The translations under genes were made by a program, and so were the position numbers. From Mycobacterium sp. PO1 (lineage in GTDB: Bacteria > Actinomycetota > Actinomycetes > Mycobacteriales > Mycobacteriaceae), in NCBI RefSeq assembly GCF_017312405.1, contig NZ_BLTG01000018.1, positions 124,001 through 188,000 on the forward strand: a stretch of 64,000 bases of DNA. Reading direction: 5' to 3'. This document shows, piece after piece, positions 28,694-37,244 of this stretch. The notes beneath the pieces are model-generated. The model saw nothing but the letters and a program-made list of their open reading frames with translations. It searched no databases and had not been told where the DNA came from. The first letter of the stretch is position 1. The number at the start of each line of letters is the position of its first letter.

Positions 28694-29113
28694 ATGACCC
28701 GCTACATGCTGATCCTGCGCTCGACTCCCGCGGCAGAGGAAGCGATGGCGAACGTCGACTTCGAGGACGTGATCGCGGCGATGGGCCGCTTCAACGAGGA
28801 GTTGATCAAGGCCGGCGTCCTGCTGGCCGGCGAGGGCCTGGCCGGCCCCGAGGACGGCTTCGTCGTCGACTTCGACTCCGAGACCCCGGTCGTCACCGAT
28901 GGTCCGTACACCGAAGCCAAAGAGCTGTTCAACGGGTTCTGGGTGCTGGCGGTGTCGTCGATCGAGGAAGCCAAGCAGTGGGCGGTGAAGTGCCCGCTGG
29001 GCCCCGGTGCACGACTCGAGGTACGCCGCATCACCGAGACCGAGGAGTTCCCGCAGGACAACGAATGGGTGCAGAAAGAGCTGCGGTGGAAGAAAGAGGG
29101 CGTCTGGAAGTAG
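28694..29113 (+). CDS. YCII/DGPF-domain protein
   Basis: 139 residues with the YCII-related fold; the diagnostic segment reads VTDGPYTEAKELFNGFWVLAVSSIEEA (DGPY in place of DGPF). ATG at 28694 has a strong AAGGAGAG site. Members of this family are typically encoded beside ECF42-type sigma factors; here such a sigma gene lies 3.7 kb away in the same direction. Molecular function unknown, probably a small ligand-binding or isomerase-like protein. Confidence 0.88.
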   Translation: MTRYMLILRSTPAAEEAMANVDFEDVIAAMGRFNEELIKAGVLLAGEGLAGPEDGFVVDFDSETPVVTDGPYTEAKELFNGFWVLAVSSIEEAKQWAVKCPLGPGARLEVRRITETEEFPQDNEWVQKELRWKKEGVWK

Positions 29114-29121
29114 CGTGCCGA

Positions 29122-29172
29122 CGATTTCGGCGTGGAAGTCGTCTCTGAGCGGCGATTTCCGCGCCGAAATCG
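29122..29172. terminator. Long imperfect hairpin after the YCII gene
   Basis: Two 20-nt arms (29122-29141 and 29153-29172) pair with about two mismatches around an 11-nt loop, starting 9 nt after the stop. No U tract. Likely terminator of the YCII transcript before fadD8. Confidence 0.65.
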
Positions 29173-29226
29173 CGGATTTGCGAGCACTCGATGACTCAAA
29201 TTGGAACACGTTCTAGTCTGTAGGCC

Positions 29227-30834
29227 ATGAGTGACTTGCTGCGCCATCCGTTGCACTCCGGCCACCTGACCGTCGGCGCGCTCAAGCGCCACAAGGACAA
29301 GCCGGTGCTGTTCCTCGGGGACACCACGATGACCGGCGGCGAACTGGCCGACCGCATCAGTCAGTACATCCAGGCCTTCGAAGCGCTCGGCGCCGGCACC
29401 GGTGCCGCGGTCGGGCTGCTCTCGCTCAACCGCCCCGAGGTGCTGATGATCATCGGTGCGGGACAGACTCAGGGGTATCGCCGCACGGCGCTGCATCCGC
29501 TTGGCTCCCTGGACGATCACGCCTACGTGCTGTCCGATGCCGAGGTGACGTCGCTGATCATCGATCCGCAGCCGATGTTCGTCGAACGCGCGCTGGGATT
29601 GATGCAGAAGGTGCCGTCGCTCAAGCAGGTGCTCACCATCGGCCCCGTCCCCCAGGAGCTCGCCGACAGCGGGGTGGCCGCGGTCGATCTGACAGCTGAG
29701 GCGGCGAAATACCCGGCCAAGCCGCTGGCGGCGGCCGATCTGGCGCCCGATCACATCGGCGGACTGACCTACACCGGCGGCACCACCGGAAAGCCCAAGG
29801 GCGTGATGGGGACGACGCAGTCGATCACGACGATGACCACCGTGCAGCTGGCCGAGTGGGAATGGCCGGAGAACCCACGGTTCTTGATGTGCACCCCGCT
29901 CTCGCATGCCGGGGCGGCGTTCTTCACCCCGGTCATCGTCAAGGGTGGCGAGCTGCGGGTGATGACCAAGTTCGATCCGGCCGAGGTGCTCAAGGTGATC
30001 GAGGAGCAGAAGATCACCGCGACGATGCTGGTGCCGTCGATGATCTATGCGCTGATGGATCATCCCGACTCTCACACCCGCGACCTGTCGTCGCTGGAGA
30101 CGGTGTACTACGGCGCGTCGGCGATGAACCCGGTGCGGCTGAAGGAGGCGATCCGCCGGTTCGGGCCCATCTTCGCGCAGTACTACGGGCAGTCCGAGGC
30201 GCCGATGGTGATCACCTACCTGGCCAAGAAGGACCACGACGAGAAGCGGCTGACGTCCTGCGGGCGGCCCACGCTGTTCGCGCGGGTGGCGTTGCTCGGC
30301 GACGACGGCCAGCCGGTACCCCAGGGTGAGGTCGGCGAGATCTGCGTGTCAGGGCCGCTGCTGTCGGGCGGATACTGGAACCTGCCCGACGCGACGGCCG
30401 AGACCTTCAAAGACGGCTGGATGCACACCGGAGACCTGGCCCGCGAAGACGAGGACGGCTTCTACTACATCGTCGACCGCACCAAGGACATGATCGTCAC
30501 CGGCGGGTTCAACGTCTTCCCCCGCGAGGTCGAAGACGTTGTGGCCGAGCATCCCTCGGTCGCCCAGGTGTGTGTGATCGGAACGCCCGACGAGAAGTGG
30601 GGTGAGGCGGTGACCGCGGTGGTGGTCCTGCGTCCCGACGCCGCGTCCGACGAAGCCGCGGTGGCGACGATGACCGCCGAGATCCAGGCCGCGGTCAAGG
30701 AACGCAAAGGCCCGGTCCAGTCGCCCAAGCAGGTGGTCGTCGTCGATTCGGTGCCGATCACGGCGCTGGGCAAGCCGGACAAGAAGGCCGTGCGGAAGCA
30801 GTTCTGGGAAGGCACGGGACGTTCGGTCGGCTGA
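29227..30834 (+). CDS. fadD8: Fatty-acyl-CoA ligase FadD8
   Basis: 535 residues, AMP-forming acyl-CoA synthetase. Motifs: YTGGTTGKPKG (A3), YYGQSEAPM (A5), GWMHTGDLA (A7), DRTKDMIVTGGFNVFPREVE (A8), LGKPDKKAVR with catalytic Lys (A10). The opening LLRHPLHSGHLTVGALKRH matches what I recall of M. tuberculosis FadD8 (Rv0551c), which sits in the same men neighbourhood. Note TGG-TTG in A3 instead of the commoner SGTTG. Substrate not established. The stop codon TGA lies in the loop of a perfect inverted repeat (GTCGGC-TGA-GCCGAC). Confidence 0.92.
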   Translation: MSDLLRHPLHSGHLTVGALKRHKDKPVLFLGDTTMTGGELADRISQYIQAFEALGAGTGAAVGLLSLNRPEVLMIIGAGQTQGYRRTALHPLGSLDDHAYVLSDAEVTSLIIDPQPMFVERALGLMQKVPSLKQVLTIGPVPQELADSGVAAVDLTAEAAKYPAKPLAAADLAPDHIGGLTYTGGTTGKPKGVMGTTQSITTMTTVQLAEWEWPENPRFLMCTPLSHAGAAFFTPVIVKGGELRVMTKFDPAEVLKVIEEQKITATMLVPSMIYALMDHPDSHTRDLSSLETVYYGASAMNPVRLKEAIRRFGPIFAQYYGQSEAPMVITYLAKKDHDEKRLTSCGRPTLFARVALLGDDGQPVPQGEVGEICVSGPLLSGGYWNLPDATAETFKDGWMHTGDLAREDEDGFYYIVDRTKDMIVTGGFNVFPREVEDVVAEHPSVAQVCVIGTPDEKWGEAVTAVVVLRPDAASDEAAVATMTAEIQAAVKERKGPVQSPKQVVVVDSVPITALGKPDKKAVRKQFWEGTGRSVG

Positions 30835-30890
30835 GCCGACAATTCAGCAGGAGTCGGCTGAGCCGAAGATTCAACAGGAGTCGGCTGAGC
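30827..30890. repeat. 27-bp tandem repeat spanning the fadD8-gntR stop codons
   Basis: Units at 30827-30853 and 30854-30880, then a 10-bp partial unit at 30881-30890 that touches the gntR stop. Each unit starts TCGGCTGAGC; in the first unit its TGA is the fadD8 stop. Full units carry the TCGGC/GCCGA hairpin. The array fills the whole gap between the convergent genes. Confidence 0.92.
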
Positions 30891-31561
30891 TAGCAGCCGC
30901 TCGCCAGGCCGGCCAGGATCCCGTCGAGCAGCGCGCCCGCGGTGCGGGCCGCCTGCTCGACGTCGCCGGCCGCGATGTGGTCGAGCAACAGGCCGTGATC
31001 GACGATCTCCACGGGCTTCTCGTGGGTGGTGGCGACGCTGGCGGTGATGGCCTCCATCAGCCCGCGGTAGAGCTCGAGCAGCATCGCGTTGTGTGAGCTC
31101 GCGACCACGGCGAGGTGGAATTCGGCATCGGCGCGGGCGAATTCGTCGGTGTCGCCGGCCGCCATGCAGTCGTCGCGGCGGAGCAACAATTCGCGCAGGA
31201 CGGCGAGGTCGTCGTCGGTGCGGTGGGCCGCGGCCAGGCGCGCGGCCTCGACTTCCAGGCCGCGCCGTACCTGAAGGACGTCGCGCAGTTCGGCGCCGCA
31301 GAGCCGGCGCAGCGCACCCGACACCTCACTCGTGGCGCGGACATAGGTGCCGTCCCCCTGGCGCACCTCCAGCAGGCCGGCGTGCGCCAGGGCACGGACC
31401 GCCTCGCGGACGGTGTTGCGGCCCACCCCCAGAGTTTCGACCAGCACGGCCTCGTTGGGGATGCGCTCACCGACGGCCCACTCCCCGACGGCGACTGCAT
31501 GGCGCAGCTGTTCGATGACCTGGTCGACCAACCCGGTGCGGCGCGCAGTGCTCAACGGCAC
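30890..31561 (-). CDS. GntR-family (FadR subfamily) regulator
   Basis: 223 residues from a GTG at 31561. Winged helix at the N-terminus: GEWAVGERIPNEAVLVETLGVGRNTVREAVRAL followed by VRQGDGTYVRA; the FCD effector domain follows, with likely metal-binding residues in ADAEFHLAVVASSHN and the helix ending DHIAAGD. The divergent MFS gene starts 47 bp away, so it probably represses that transporter. Effector unknown (usually a carboxylic acid). Confidence 0.88.
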   Translation of the reverse strand: MPLSTARRTGLVDQVIEQLRHAVAVGEWAVGERIPNEAVLVETLGVGRNTVREAVRALAHAGLLEVRQGDGTYVRATSEVSGALRRLCGAELRDVLQVRRGLEVEAARLAAAHRTDDDLAVLRELLLRRDDCMAAGDTDEFARADAEFHLAVVASSHNAMLLELYRGLMEAITASVATTHEKPVEIVDHGLLLDHIAAGDVEQAARTAGALLDGILAGLASGC

Positions 31562-31607
31562 AAAATACCCTTTCGTCCAATCATGGGATGTATGGCACTC
31601 TAGCAAG

Positions 31608-32840
31608 GTGAGCAGCCCGAAGCAGGACATCGACGCCAAGGCGGCCGACGCCGCTTCGCCGGCCTCAGATCGGGCCCCGACGATCGCAGGGGGCGTGCTG
31701 CTGGCGGTGGCGGTGATCCTGACCGCCTTGAATCTGCGCCCGGCCGTCACCAGCGTCGCACCGCTGCTCGGTGACATGCGCACCGACCTGGGGGTGACCG
31801 CTACGTGGGCGGGCCTTTTGACCACCCTGCCCGCGTTGTGCTTCGCGGCGGCCGGCCTGGCTGCGCCCTGGTTGTCGTCGCGGATCGGTCTGGGCCGCAC
31901 GGTCTCTGCCGCGATGGTCGCGCTGACCGTCGGCCTCGCGGTCCGGGTCGTCGACGGCGCGCACCTCGTGATCGGCGCGACGCTGGTCGCGTGCGCAGGT
32001 ATCGCCCTGGTCAACGTGCTGATTCCGGTCGTCATCAAGGGCTCCTTCCCCACCCGGGTCGGCCTGATGACGGGCATCTACACCGCCGCGCTGCAGGGCG
32101 GAGGGGCGCTGGGTTCGGCGGTCACTCCCGGCCTGGAGGAGCCCCTCGGTGGCTGGCGCAGCGCGCTGGCGGTCTGGGCGGTGGTCGCCTTCGTCGCGTT
32201 CGTGGTCTGGATGCCGGCCGCGCGTCGGCACCGCAGCGCCTGGACGCCGGTGGCCATTCCCCGCGGCGAACGCCGCTCTCTTCTCCGTAACCGGTTGGCC
32301 TGGACGGTCACCCTGTTCTTCGGCTGCCAGGCGTTCATGGCGTACATCGTGATGGGCTGGCTGCCCGAGGTGTTCATCGACAATGGCGTGGACAAGATGG
32401 ACGCCGGGCTGCTGGTCGGGCTGACCTCGTTGATCGGGGTGCCGGTGGCGCTGGTGATCGCACCGCTGGCCGCGCGCCGCACCAGCCAGAGCGGCGCGAT
32501 CGCCGGGCTCGGAGTGCTGGGCGTGGCCGGAGCGATCGGGCTGATGGTGGCGCCGGCCGCGCAGCCGGTGCTGTGGAGCGTGCTGATCGGCGCAGGCATG
32601 GGCGCATTCGCCATGGCGCTCACCGTCATCGCGCTGCGTGCCCGCACGCCGACCGACACTGCGCAGCTGTCCGGGATGGCGCAGGGACTCGGTTATCTGA
32701 TCGCCGGGACCGGCCCGTTCCTGTTCGGGTTGCTGCACGACGTCTCCCACGGCTGGACGGTGCCGTGGCTGATGTTCCTGGCCGTCTACCTGGTGCAGAT
32801 CGCGGCCGGGGTGCTGGCGGGGCGGCCGCGCTTCGTCTGA
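31608..32840 (+). CDS. MFS transporter, CynX/NimT family
   Basis: 410 residues, 12 predicted helices. The first helix GGVLLAVAVILTALNLRPAVTSVAPLL is the signature of the cyanate/nitroimidazole (CynX/NimT) branch, and ALRARTPTDTAQLSGMAQGLGYLIAGTGPF is its late conserved loop. GTG start at 31608 after AGCAAGG. Transported compound unknown; likely under the divergent GntR regulator. The sigma gene starts 24 bp after its stop. Confidence 0.88.
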   Translation: MSSPKQDIDAKAADAASPASDRAPTIAGGVLLAVAVILTALNLRPAVTSVAPLLGDMRTDLGVTATWAGLLTTLPALCFAAAGLAAPWLSSRIGLGRTVSAAMVALTVGLAVRVVDGAHLVIGATLVACAGIALVNVLIPVVIKGSFPTRVGLMTGIYTAALQGGGALGSAVTPGLEEPLGGWRSALAVWAVVAFVAFVVWMPAARRHRSAWTPVAIPRGERRSLLRNRLAWTVTLFFGCQAFMAYIVMGWLPEVFIDNGVDKMDAGLLVGLTSLIGVPVALVIAPLAARRTSQSGAIAGLGVLGVAGAIGLMVAPAAQPVLWSVLIGAGMGAFAMALTVIALRARTPTDTAQLSGMAQGLGYLIAGTGPFLFGLLHDVSHGWTVPWLMFLAVYLVQIAAGVLAGRPRFV

Positions 32841-32864
32841 GGTGCCGCCGGGCAGAATGACGGG

Positions 32865-34124
32865 GTGACCGTGTCCCCCACCGACGTGCGCGAGACGGTG
32901 GCCGCGGTGTGGCGCATGGAGGCCGCCAAGATCGTCGCCACGTTGACGCGCGCGGTCGGTGAGGTCGGCCGGGCTGAAGACCTCGCCCAGGAAGCCCTCG
33001 TGGATGCCCTCGATCAGTGGCCCCGCACCGGGGTCCCCCGCAATCCGGGCGCCTGGCTGACGACGGTCGCCAAACGCAAGGCAGTCGACCAGTGGCGGCG
33101 TCAGGGCAACCTGGACGCCAAGTATGCGCTGCTGGCCCGTGAGTTGGCCGACCATGTCGACGAGGCGTGGGACCCCGACCGCATCGACGACGACGTACTG
33201 CGGCTGATGTTCATGGCGGCTCACCCCGTACTCACCCCGGAGAGCCGGGTGGCGCTGACCCTGCGGGTGGTCGGCGGACTGAGCACCGACGAGATCGCCA
33301 AGGCGTTCCTGGTCCCGAAAGCGACCATCGCCCAACGCATCGTCCGCGCCAAGAAGTCCCTGGCCGGGGTGGCATTCGAGGTACCGGACCGACCCGAATG
33401 GCCGCACCGGATGTCGACGGTGCTCAGCGTCATCTACCTGATCTTCAACGAGGGCTATGCGGCGTCCACGGGTCGGCACTGGTTCCGCGAGGAGCTGTGC
33501 GCGGAGGCGTTGCGCCTGGGTCGGGTACTGACTGCGCTGGCCCCCGACGAGGCCGAAGTGCACGGGCTCGTGGCACTGATGGAGTTCCAGTCCTCCCGGT
33601 TGCGCGCCCGGGTCGACGACGAGGGTGCGCCGATCCTCCTCGAGGACCAGGACCGGACGCGGTGGGACCGCGCACAGATACAACGCGGCGTGACCGCCCT
33701 GGGCGCCGCAGCACAAGCGCTGCACCGCCGCGGTTCTGGGTGGGGCCCCTATGCGTTGCAGGCGGCGCTGGCCGAAGGCCATGCCATCGCACCGAGCACC
33801 GCCGACACCGACTGGCACCGCATCGTGATGCTCTACGACGCGCTGTTGGGTCTGACGACCTCACCGGTCGTGGCGCTCAATCGCGCCGTGGCAGTGGCCA
33901 TGGCCGACCCCGAGAACGGACCGCAGGCCGCGCTGGACATCGTCGATCACCTCGACGGACTCGACGGCTTGCACGCGCTCCCGGGTGTGCGGGCCGAACT
34001 GCTGCGACGCCTCGGTCGTCACGCCGAGGCGGCCGACGAGTTCGACCGCGCTGCGGCGCTGGCCGACAATGACCGGGAACGAGACGTCCTGATGGCCAAA
34101 GCCGCCCGCGCCAGGGTCGGCTAG
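32865..34124 (+). CDS. ECF42-type RNA polymerase sigma factor with C-terminal extension
   Basis: 419 residues. Sigma region 2 (GRAEDLAQEALVDALDQWP) and region 4 (LSTDEIAKAFLVPKATIAQRIVRAKK) occupy the first about 170 residues; then comes the DUF6596/TPR-like extension (TVLSVIYLIFNEGYAAS...GLTTSPVVALNRAVAVAM) typical of ECF42. These sigma factors have no classic anti-sigma factor and are usually paired with DGPF/YCII proteins. The last 4 bp (CTAG) are shared with the stop of the convergent methyltransferase gene. Confidence 0.92.
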   Translation: MTVSPTDVRETVAAVWRMEAAKIVATLTRAVGEVGRAEDLAQEALVDALDQWPRTGVPRNPGAWLTTVAKRKAVDQWRRQGNLDAKYALLARELADHVDEAWDPDRIDDDVLRLMFMAAHPVLTPESRVALTLRVVGGLSTDEIAKAFLVPKATIAQRIVRAKKSLAGVAFEVPDRPEWPHRMSTVLSVIYLIFNEGYAASTGRHWFREELCAEALRLGRVLTALAPDEAEVHGLVALMEFQSSRLRARVDDEGAPILLEDQDRTRWDRAQIQRGVTALGAAAQALHRRGSGWGPYALQAALAEGHAIAPSTADTDWHRIVMLYDALLGLTTSPVVALNRAVAVAMADPENGPQAALDIVDHLDGLDGLHALPGVRAELLRRLGRHAEAADEFDRAAALADNDRERDVLMAKAARARVG

Positions 34125-34708
34125 GCGCCCGGCACCGCGGTGCGGGCGGCCACCGACGCGGCGCCGGACCGGTCGAACACGTCGATGACGACATCGGCGT
34201 CCTGGTAGCGGCCCAGGTGATGCAGACCTGCGGTGGCGGCGATGATCTCGTTGGCCCGGTCGCCCGACATCGGGTACTCCTCGACCCGATGGCGCCAGTG
34301 CGCGGCGACGACCGTGGCCGCCGCCGACAACCGCGGGACCTCGTGGTCCAGCACCGCGCGCAGGGTTTCCGGCTGCAGGTAGTAACACACTTCCGACAGC
34401 ATCACGAGGTCGAAAGGCCCTGAAGGCCAAGGCTGATCGAGCGATCCGCGCATGAGCGTGACCCGGTCGCGCAGCCCCGCGGCGACCAGGCGCGCGTGGG
34501 TGGCGTCCAACGCCGCGACGCTGACGTCGGTGCTGACGACGTGATCACAACGCCCGGCCAGCTGCTCGGTCAGTACTCCGACCGAGCAGCCCGGTTCGAA
34601 CGCGTTGCGGTACCGCTCATACGGCAGCATCGCGGTGGTGATCGCGTACTTGCGCCGCTCGTACCAGCGATGCTGCAGCTGCCACGGATCGGCCGCCTGC
34701 GCATACAT
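34121..34708 (-). CDS. NodS-like SAM-dependent methyltransferase
   Basis: 195 residues from the first ATG; class I methyltransferase with motif I EPGCSVGVLTEQLA, STDVSVAALD and VMLSEVCYYL. NodS-like proteins usually begin with an S-R-L-P-D-S-x-F-D-R-M-Y segment, which here is encoded just upstream in frame with no ATG/GTG/TTG; the only candidate is a CTG at 34744 that overlaps the PIG-L stop as CTGA. So the true product may be 12 residues longer. Last gene of the GT2-ACAD-PIGL cluster. Substrate unknown. Confidence 0.82.
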   Translation of the reverse strand: MYAQAADPWQLQHRWYERRKYAITTAMLPYERYRNAFEPGCSVGVLTEQLAGRCDHVVSTDVSVAALDATHARLVAAGLRDRVTLMRGSLDQPWPSGPFDLVMLSEVCYYLQPETLRAVLDHEVPRLSAAATVVAAHWRHRVEEYPMSGDRANEIIAATAGLHHLGRYQDADVVIDVFDRSGAASVAARTAVPGA

Positions 34709-34740
34709 GCGGTCGAAGAAGCTGTCGGGAAGCCGGGAAC

Positions 34741-35508
34741 TCAGCGGAAGACCACCTCACCGACGGCCAGCAGCCGGTGCAGCACCGCGGGCGGCAGAAC
34801 GGGGGGATCGTCAGGCGTCGGCGGCAGGAACTGGCTGCGGAAGCTCTGCGCCGCCAGCCGTTTCCGCTCGGTGGCCGCCGCATCCACCGGCGCGGTGGAC
34901 ATGCGCTGCCAGGGTACGGCGTCGTCGCCGGGTCGAGCCCAGTGCCACATCCACACCGGGTATTCCACCAGCACCGCCCCGGTGCGGCCGGCTGCCACGG
35001 CCGCCGCCCGGCCCACGGCCTCGTGGTCGGGATGACCGTCGCCGCGCCACGTTGCCGCGCACCAGGTGCCGGGCGGCTTCGCCGCCAGGATCTCGGTGAG
35101 CAGATCCGTCAGACGGTGCTCGTGCTCGGCGATCTCACCGTCGGACAGTCCCAGGCAGATCGGCGGGGCGACGCCCAGAACCCTTGCCGCCCGGTGCAGT
35201 TCGGCACGCCGGGTGCGCTCGAGCCGATAGCGCTGCAGAACAGACTGACTCGCGTACGCCGCGCCGCCGTCGCTGGCCGACACGATCTGCACCCGCACCC
35301 CGGCAGCGGCGAGTAGCGAGGCCGTCGCACCGAAGCCCAGCGTCTCGTCGTCGGGGTGTGCGCCGGCCACCACGATCTCCGGACAATCACTCAGGTCGAG
35401 GGGCGAGGCGTCCCACGCGGCGTTCAGCCACTGGTGCGTCGGCGTGCCCCCGCACGTCAACGGCCGGGCCGCGAGGCGCGCCGAGTTGCTCACGAACGCT
35501 GCGGTCAC
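34741..35508 (-). CDS. PIG-L/LmbE family deacetylase
   Basis: 255 residues with the zinc motif AHPDDETLGFG near residue 50 and the second His in GDGHPDHEAVG, as in GlcNAc-inositol deacetylase MshB and relatives. Should remove an N-acetyl group from a sugar conjugate. GTG start overlaps the upstream stop (GTGA). Its clustering with a GT2, an acyl-CoA-dehydrogenase-like protein and a methyltransferase suggests a dedicated glycoconjugate pathway. Confidence 0.88.
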   Translation of the reverse strand: MTAAFVSNSARLAARPLTCGGTPTHQWLNAAWDASPLDLSDCPEIVVAGAHPDDETLGFGATASLLAAAGVRVQIVSASDGGAAYASQSVLQRYRLERTRRAELHRAARVLGVAPPICLGLSDGEIAEHEHRLTDLLTEILAAKPPGTWCAATWRGDGHPDHEAVGRAAAVAAGRTGAVLVEYPVWMWHWARPGDDAVPWQRMSTAPVDAAATERKRLAAQSFRSQFLPPTPDDPPVLPPAVLHRLLAVGEVVFR

Positions 35509-36440
35509 GCTGTCGCCCCTGCCAATTCGCCCAGTCGTGCGAGATCCCGCTCGGCGTGGCTCTGCCGCACGTAGATCGCCAGGTCGGCCACCCGAGCAGC
35601 GTGCCCGCCGTCCATCGACAGCGGTCCGGGACCCAGGGCACGTCCGGTCCGCGTGAGCGCTTCCTCCACGGCGGTCTCGGCGACGGCGCGGGCGCGGCGG
35701 GCCAGCAACTCGGCACGGCCCTTACGGTTCAACGGGTCCGCATCGAACTCGTCGGCCACCGATGTCAGCGTGGCGTCGGCGGCGGCCAGCGCGGCGTCCA
35801 CCGCACCCAGGTGGGCCAGCGCGTGCGCGTCGGCACCGTCGGCACGCGCATACAGCGGCGCGGCGACGGCGCGGGCGCCGCCCACCCAGCAGGCCGCCAC
35901 CCCGGCGGCCCCGTGCCAGAACCCCGGCCGGCTCAGGTACTCGCCCGGCCGCCCCACCTGCACCGCCGGCGTCGAGGTGAATTGCACGGAGCGGGTGTCG
36001 GATTCGGCCATCCCGGCGTTGCGCCACGTGCTGGGCAACGGCCGCACGCCGTGGGCGTGCAGGTCGACGGCGAACAGCGCACGCTCCCCGGACGGCAACC
36101 TCGCGGTCACCAACGCGTGAGTGCACAGCGCAGCGCCCGAACACCACACCTTGGTGCCGTCCAGCATGGCCGCAGCGCCGTGCTCGCGTGCCGACAGCAC
36201 CGCGTTCCCGGACTCGGCGGCCCACACGCCCCACCACTGGCCGGGCTGCGGCGTCGGCCCGTCGAGCTCGGCCAGGATGGCCACGGCGTCGAGGTGGGCT
36301 TCGGCGAGCCGGCCGGCGGTCACGTCCGTCTCGGCCAGTTCGGCCAGCCGGCGCCAGCGGGTGGCGGTGGCACCCCCGCCGGGCAGCGGCAGATCCAGTG
36401 CACCCGACTTGATCCACTGCCTGACCACACCGGCATTCAC
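35505..36440 (-). CDS. Short acyl-CoA dehydrogenase-like protein
   Basis: 311 residues, shorter than standard acyl-CoA dehydrogenases (about 380). The flavin-binding middle domain (WWGVWAAESGNAVL...KVWCSGAALCTHALVTARL, WRNAGMAESDTRSVQF) is recognisable, and the helical C-terminal domain follows. The N-terminal helical domain appears reduced. GTG start at 36440 overlaps the GT2 stop (GTGA). Catalytic Glu not identified by eye, so it may act as an oxidase or non-canonical enzyme. Confidence 0.78.
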   Translation of the reverse strand: MNAGVVRQWIKSGALDLPLPGGGATATRWRRLAELAETDVTAGRLAEAHLDAVAILAELDGPTPQPGQWWGVWAAESGNAVLSAREHGAAAMLDGTKVWCSGAALCTHALVTARLPSGERALFAVDLHAHGVRPLPSTWRNAGMAESDTRSVQFTSTPAVQVGRPGEYLSRPGFWHGAAGVAACWVGGARAVAAPLYARADGADAHALAHLGAVDAALAAADATLTSVADEFDADPLNRKGRAELLARRARAVAETAVEEALTRTGRALGPGPLSMDGGHAARVADLAIYVRQSHAERDLARLGELAGATA

Positions 36441-37183
36441 GACGCGGCCCCTGACGCATTGTGGTCGGTACCCGAGCCCGACAGCGAGCGCAGATGCTGG
36501 GCGAAACCGCTGGGCGCGCGGCCCTCTCGGCGGTCCGAGGTCGCCACCGACAGCTGCGCGTCGCGGTCGATCCGCAACCCGGCGGCCTCGAATCGGCTGA
36601 CGAGCTCGACGTCCTCGCCGGTGGCCAACGCCCGGAAACCACCCACCTGCCAGTACGCGTCGGCGCGAAAACCCATGTTGGCGCCGTGGACGTGATCGTG
36701 ACCGGCCCCGCCGCCCCGATAGGCGCGCAGGTAACGGCGCGCCACCGTGGCGGGGAAGTTGCGCCACACGGGCACCCGGACCACACCCAGCACCATGTCG
36801 GCACCGCCGTGGCGCTGCACATCGGTCATGCGCAACAGCCAGTCCGCGTCGACGACACTGTCGGCGTCGGTGGTGGCGTACCAGGTCGCCTCCGGCGAGC
36901 TGCCGTCGTCATCCAGGGAGCGCGCGTAGTCGAACCCGGCGGCGCGAGCCGCACCGACATTGCCGGCGTCGACGGAGACGAAGTGCACGTCCAGCCCGTA
37001 GCGCGCAGCTAGGCGCTCGCTGCCGTCGTCGCAGGAATCCAGGACCACGACGATCGTCACCGGGGTGGGCGTGCACAGTGCGGCCGTGGTCAACGCACGC
37101 AGGCACTGGGGCAGATGCGCGATCTCGTTGTGCGCCGGCACCACGACCACGGTCTGCCGCAGAGCCGATTCAGGCGCTGTCAT
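36437..37183 (-). CDS. Family 2 glycosyltransferase
   Basis: 248 residues, GT-A fold: VVVPAHNEIAHLPQCL at the N-terminus, VVLDSCDDGS, the DxD-type TTDADSVVDADWL, GANMGFRADAYWQVGGF and ATGEDVELVSRFE (ED acceptor motif). No membrane segments, so cytosolic. First gene of a four-gene overlapping operon; 61 bp separate it from the divergent HAD gene. Donor and acceptor unknown. Confidence 0.88.
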   Translation of the reverse strand: MTAPESALRQTVVVVPAHNEIAHLPQCLRALTTAALCTPTPVTIVVVLDSCDDGSERLAARYGLDVHFVSVDAGNVGAARAAGFDYARSLDDDGSSPEATWYATTDADSVVDADWLLRMTDVQRHGGADMVLGVVRVPVWRNFPATVARRYLRAYRGGGAGHDHVHGANMGFRADAYWQVGGFRALATGEDVELVSRFEAAGLRIDRDAQLSVATSDRREGRAPSGFAQHLRSLSGSGTDHNASGAAS

Positions 37184-37244
37184 GGGGCTTATGTAGCCGC
37201 GCAGCGCATGTTTCACACCTGGCACGATGGAGGAGTGAGCGCCC

